Of a DNA stretch of 7,798 bases, positions 5,854 to 7,798 are shown piece after piece. The notes beneath the pieces were generated by a model that saw only the letters and a program-made list of their open reading frames with translations, was not told the DNA's origin and ran no database searches. Origin of the DNA: Chitinophaga pinensis (lineage in GTDB: Bacteria; Bacteroidota; Bacteroidia; SXHM01); assembly GCA_945889235.1 (NCBI GenBank), contig CAMDBK010000137.1, forward strand, positions 1 through 7,798. Reading direction: 5' to 3'. The position numbers were made by a program, and so were the translations under genes. The stretch's first letter is position 1; each line of letters opens with the position of its first letter.

Positions 5854-6412
5854 TAAAAAAGTTCCTGATAATCTGCAACCCATTATCCGTTAAAATTGAC
5901 TCAGGGTGAAACTGCACACCGCACACATCATAGGTTTTGTGACGGAATGCCATTGCAAAATCATGTTCGTCAGTTGCAGTCAGCTTTAAACAATCAGGCA
6001 AATCCTGTTTCTTAATTGCCCATGAATGGTAACGTCCGCAGTTGAACTCTTTAGGTAAATCTTTAAATAGTTTATCATCCGCATCAACAACAATTGTTTT
6101 GCGGGCAACACCGTGAAGCACCTGATTCATGTTTACTAATTTTCCTCCAAAAGCTTCTGCTATTGCCTGATGTCCGAGACAAACTCCTAATATCTTTTTA
6201 GTTGGTGAATACCGTTTTATTAACTCAGGCATAATCCCTGCATCTTTAGGCAAACCCGGGCCGGGTGAAAGAATGATTACATCGTATTTATCAACGGCAT
6301 CAAGGCTTATCTTATCGTTTCGATGCACTTCAATGTCACCACAAAACTGTTCGGCATAGTGAACAAGATTGTAGGTAAATGAATCGTAGTTATCGAGTAA
6401 GAGTGTTTTCAT
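5843..6412 (-). CDS. trpG: Glutamine amidotransferase of anthranilate / aminodeoxychorismate synthase
   Basis: Class I glutamine amidotransferase subunit, 189 residues, usual length for TrpG/PabA. It releases ammonia from glutamine for the chorismate-using partner (TrpE for tryptophan, PabB for folate), in the cytoplasm. Seen motifs: L-L-L-D-N-Y-D-S-F at 4-12, the oxyanion loop S-P-G-P-G at 49-53, nucleophile Cys78 in G-V-C-L-G-H-Q, and His169/Glu171 in F-H-P-E-S. The start at 6412 gives the standard M-K-T-L-L-L-D-N-Y N-terminus; a longer frame from 6460 would add 16 unlikely residues across ridA and is rejected. The final codons (T-S-C, TGA) come from a palindromic repeat. No trpE, trpD or pabB is adjacent, so the sequence alone does not say which pathway it serves; it may serve both. 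It is divergent from ridA, with a possible -7 box at 6425-6432. Confidence 0.93.
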   Translation of the reverse strand: MKTLLLDNYDSFTYNLVHYAEQFCGDIEVHRNDKISLDAVDKYDVIILSPGPGLPKDAGIMPELIKRYSPTKKILGVCLGHQAIAEAFGGKLVNMNQVLHGVARKTIVVDADDKLFKDLPKEFNCGRYHSWAIKKQDLPDCLKLTATDEHDFAMAFRHKTYDVCGVQFHPESILTDNGLQIIRNFFTSC

Positions 6413-6424
6413 TATTTTAGCCGG

Positions 6425-6432
6425 CAAATGTA
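6425..6432 (-). promoter_or_regulatory. Possible -7 element of trpG promoter
   Basis: On the minus strand the bases read TACATTTG, a full match to the Bacteroidota -7 consensus TAnnTTTG. It ends 12 bases before the trpG start codon, so the leader would be very short. The nearest TTG upstream (6460-6458 on the minus strand) is 25 bases away, somewhat beyond the usual 17-23, which lowers confidence. The upstream part of this promoter would lie inside ridA. Confidence 0.35.
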
Positions 6433-6440
6433 TGTATCCC

Positions 6441-6821
6441 ATGAATAAGAAAATCATCAAAACCGATAAAGCTCCTGCTCCTATCGGGCCTTACAACCAG
6501 GCAGTGTTAGTTAACAACATGCTGTATGTATCAGGGCAAATTGCTATTAATCCTGCCACAGGACAATTGGTATTAGATAATATTATTGAAGAAACCCAAC
6601 AGGTAATGAATAACCTGAAAGCAATATTAGAAGCAGCTGGCATGGATTTCAGCAATGTGATAAAAACCACTATCTTTTTAAAAGACATGAACCAGTTTGC
6701 TTCGGTAAACGAGGTGTATGGAGCATTCTTTAAAGCTGACTTCCCTGCGCGTGAAACGGTGCAGGTGGCAGCTTTGCCTAAGTTTGTTAATGTGGAGATA
6801 TCTGCGGTGGCAGCGGTTTAA
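6441..6821 (+). CDS. ridA: RidA family enamine/imine deaminase
   Basis: RidA (YjgF/YER057c/UK114) hydrolyses reactive 2-aminoacrylate and related enamines/imines released by PLP enzymes such as threonine/serine dehydratase, protecting other enzymes; it is a cytoplasmic homotrimer. From the ATG at 6441 it has 126 residues, close to the 128 of E. coli RidA. Conserved blocks are A-P-A-P-I-G-P-Y-N-Q-A at 11-21, Y-V-S-G-Q-I at 29-34, and F-P-A-R-E-T-V-Q-V near the C-terminus with the substrate-binding Arg104 (E. coli Arg105), followed by V-E-I with Glu119. An ATG at 6432 would add M-Y-P; 6441 is preferred because it matches the usual N-terminus and leaves the trpG -7 box outside the gene. It starts 28 bases from the divergent trpG start, and its stop abuts the stop of the convergent peptidase gene. 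Confidence 0.93.
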   Translation: MNKKIIKTDKAPAPIGPYNQAVLVNNMLYVSGQIAINPATGQLVLDNIIEETQQVMNNLKAILEAAGMDFSNVIKTTIFLKDMNQFASVNEVYGAFFKADFPARETVQVAALPKFVNVEISAVAAV

Positions 6822-7798
6822 TCACCACTCTCTGCCGGTCCACTTGCGGTAATTTTCTTTCTGCTCTTCTGAACAATCACGCATTTTCTGTGGCCAGTAA
6901 CTGCGGTAATACGTCTCTGTTGTTGGTGTCAGTGAAACATTTTTGGTTTCGGTAGAGCGCAAAACAGTAAGCGTTACAGTTTCTTCCTGAAAATATTTCA
7001 ACCATTCTTTCAGGTTGTTCAGCAATTTTATTCCGTTGATGGAAATAAGTTCATCACCTTCTGAAAGGCCTGCCTTATCTGCAATAGAGTTAGGTGCAAC
7101 TTCCATTATCAGGACTGCACCGCTTCGTTTATTCTCTACCTTAAAACCAAAACGGTTTTCAAAATAATATTTTGAACGGCTGTCTTTTATTTCCAAACCT
7201 ACATACGCTAAGGTTTCGCGCAAAAGCGGTTCGTAGTTTTTAGTGCCGTTATAGTAGCTGTCAAAGAAATTGGTCTCACCTCCTGACCACACTTTGACTG
7301 AATTAGTAGCGCCTGCAACTGTTTCAATAATTTTATGATAATCTTCTTCGGTATAACCAATTCCTTTCTTTCCGAAGTCATTATACAATTTACGCATTAC
7401 ATCGTCCATTGAAAAATCATTTCCGGTTTGTCTGCGTATTAGCAAATCCAGCATCAGCGCACACAAAGCACCTTCATTATAAATAGAAACCTTGCGGTGC
7501 GGAATTCCTTTTTCGTAGCCATCAAGCCAGGTATCAAATGAAGATGCGCCAACAGAAAGATTAAACCTCCCGTAGTTGTGGAAATACTTTTGCAGCAATA
7601 AATGCAGGTTGCGGTTAAACTCATATTCACTCACAGCGCCTGAACGGAACAAAAGCAAATCACCATAATACGTTGTAACGCCTTCAGCAACATAACCCAG
7701 TTTGCTGTAGTTCTCTTTTGAATAATCGTATGGCTGCATCTCAGCAGGGCGGATTGCTTTCACATTCCACGCATGAAAAAGTTCGTGACTGCTGATGC
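6822..7798 (-). CDS. M61-type metallopeptidase with PDZ domain, N-terminal part outside window
   Basis: The frame is open to the right edge; about 324 C-terminal residues are visible of a family that usually has around 600. Right at the edge, residues 4-8 read H-E-L-F-H, the zinc motif, followed by A-W-N-V-K-A-I-R-P and then A-E-G-V-T-T-Y-Y, where Glu38 is the likely third zinc ligand. This pattern is typical of M61 (glycyl aminopeptidase-like) peptidases. A GTG at 7763 could be taken as a start, but that would cut off the zinc motif and is wrong. A PDZ domain lies at about residues 216-293 (G-D-E-L-I-S-I-N-G at 247-255), expected for this family and probably used in substrate binding. Members are usually exported; the signal peptide would be outside the window. 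The TGA stop directly abuts the ridA stop with no bases between. Confidence 0.9.
   Translation of the reverse strand, partial: ISSHELFHAWNVKAIRPAEMQPYDYSKENYSKLGYVAEGVTTYYGDLLLFRSGAVSEYEFNRNLHLLLQKYFHNYGRFNLSVGASSFDTWLDGYEKGIPHRKVSIYNEGALCALMLDLLIRRQTGNDFSMDDVMRKLYNDFGKKGIGYTEEDYHKIIETVAGATNSVKVWSGGETNFFDSYYNGTKNYEPLLRETLAYVGLEIKDSRSKYYFENRFGFKVENKRSGAVLIMEVAPNSIADKAGLSEGDELISINGIKLLNNLKEWLKYFQEETVTLTVLRSTETKNVSLTPTTETYYRSYWPQKMRDCSEEQKENYRKWTGREW

Noticed and set aside
5843..6821. trp operon or folate operon
   Set aside because: Only the amidotransferase is present; its neighbours are an MbnP-like lipoprotein and ridA, on the other strand.
7761..7763. GTG as start of the M61-type peptidase
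   Set aside because: The frame stays open to the window edge and the upstream codons encode the H-E-L-F-H zinc motif, so this is an internal Val codon.
1..7798. CRISPR array, insertion sequence, tRNA or integration site
   Set aside because: No regularly spaced repeats, transposase, cloverleaf or att-like duplication was seen; the repeats present are short palindromes or simple-sequence tracts.

Overview
The window looks like a chromosomal segment of a Bacteroidota bacterium (Flavobacteriales, Chitinophagales or a relative). The reasons are: four genes with lipoprotein signal peptides, three of them ending in Ser-Cys-Lys-Lys; no Shine-Dalgarno sequences, with AT-rich leaders instead; promoter elements of the Bacteroidota type (TAnnTTTG); a mitochondrial-type aconitase; and an MbnP-like lipoprotein. 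No tRNA, rRNA, CRISPR array, insertion sequence or phage gene was seen. There is no gene-free stretch longer than 300 bases.

Layout. Positions 1-623 carry two adjacent small Cys-rich lipoprotein genes (+), the first cut by the window edge. They look like paralogues and are closed by a strong hairpin terminator. Positions 779-1876 carry a beta-helix-type surface lipoprotein (+). It converges, across a cluster of GCGGATT-type repeats, on aconitase (1979-4252, -). A 154-bp divergent intergenic region then leads to a small exported TPR protein (4407-4946, +) with its own terminator. Next comes an MbnP-like lipoprotein (5045-5785, +) with a recognisable promoter. It converges on trpG/pabA (5843-6412, -) across a paired palindromic element that supplies the last codons and stop of trpG. 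trpG is divergent from ridA (6441-6821, +), with only 28 bp between the start codons. The ridA stop codon abuts the stop of an M61-type metallopeptidase with a PDZ domain (6822-7798, -), which is cut by the right edge of the window.

The genes do not form one pathway. Aconitase (TCA cycle), the glutamine amidotransferase (tryptophan/folate) and RidA (enamine/imine detoxification) are housekeeping functions. The rest are envelope or periplasmic proteins of partly unknown role. No clear new defence or biosynthetic system is visible.

The most distinctive feature is the density of small repeats and palindromes. Several lie inside or at the edges of coding regions: a heptamer tract in one signal peptide, an 18-bp perfect palindrome inside another, a palindrome in the aconitase linker, and a two-hairpin element at the 3' end of trpG whose two copies differ by compensatory changes. 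The MbnP-like gene without a visible MbnH partner and the paired Cys-rich lipoproteins are the best protein-level leads.
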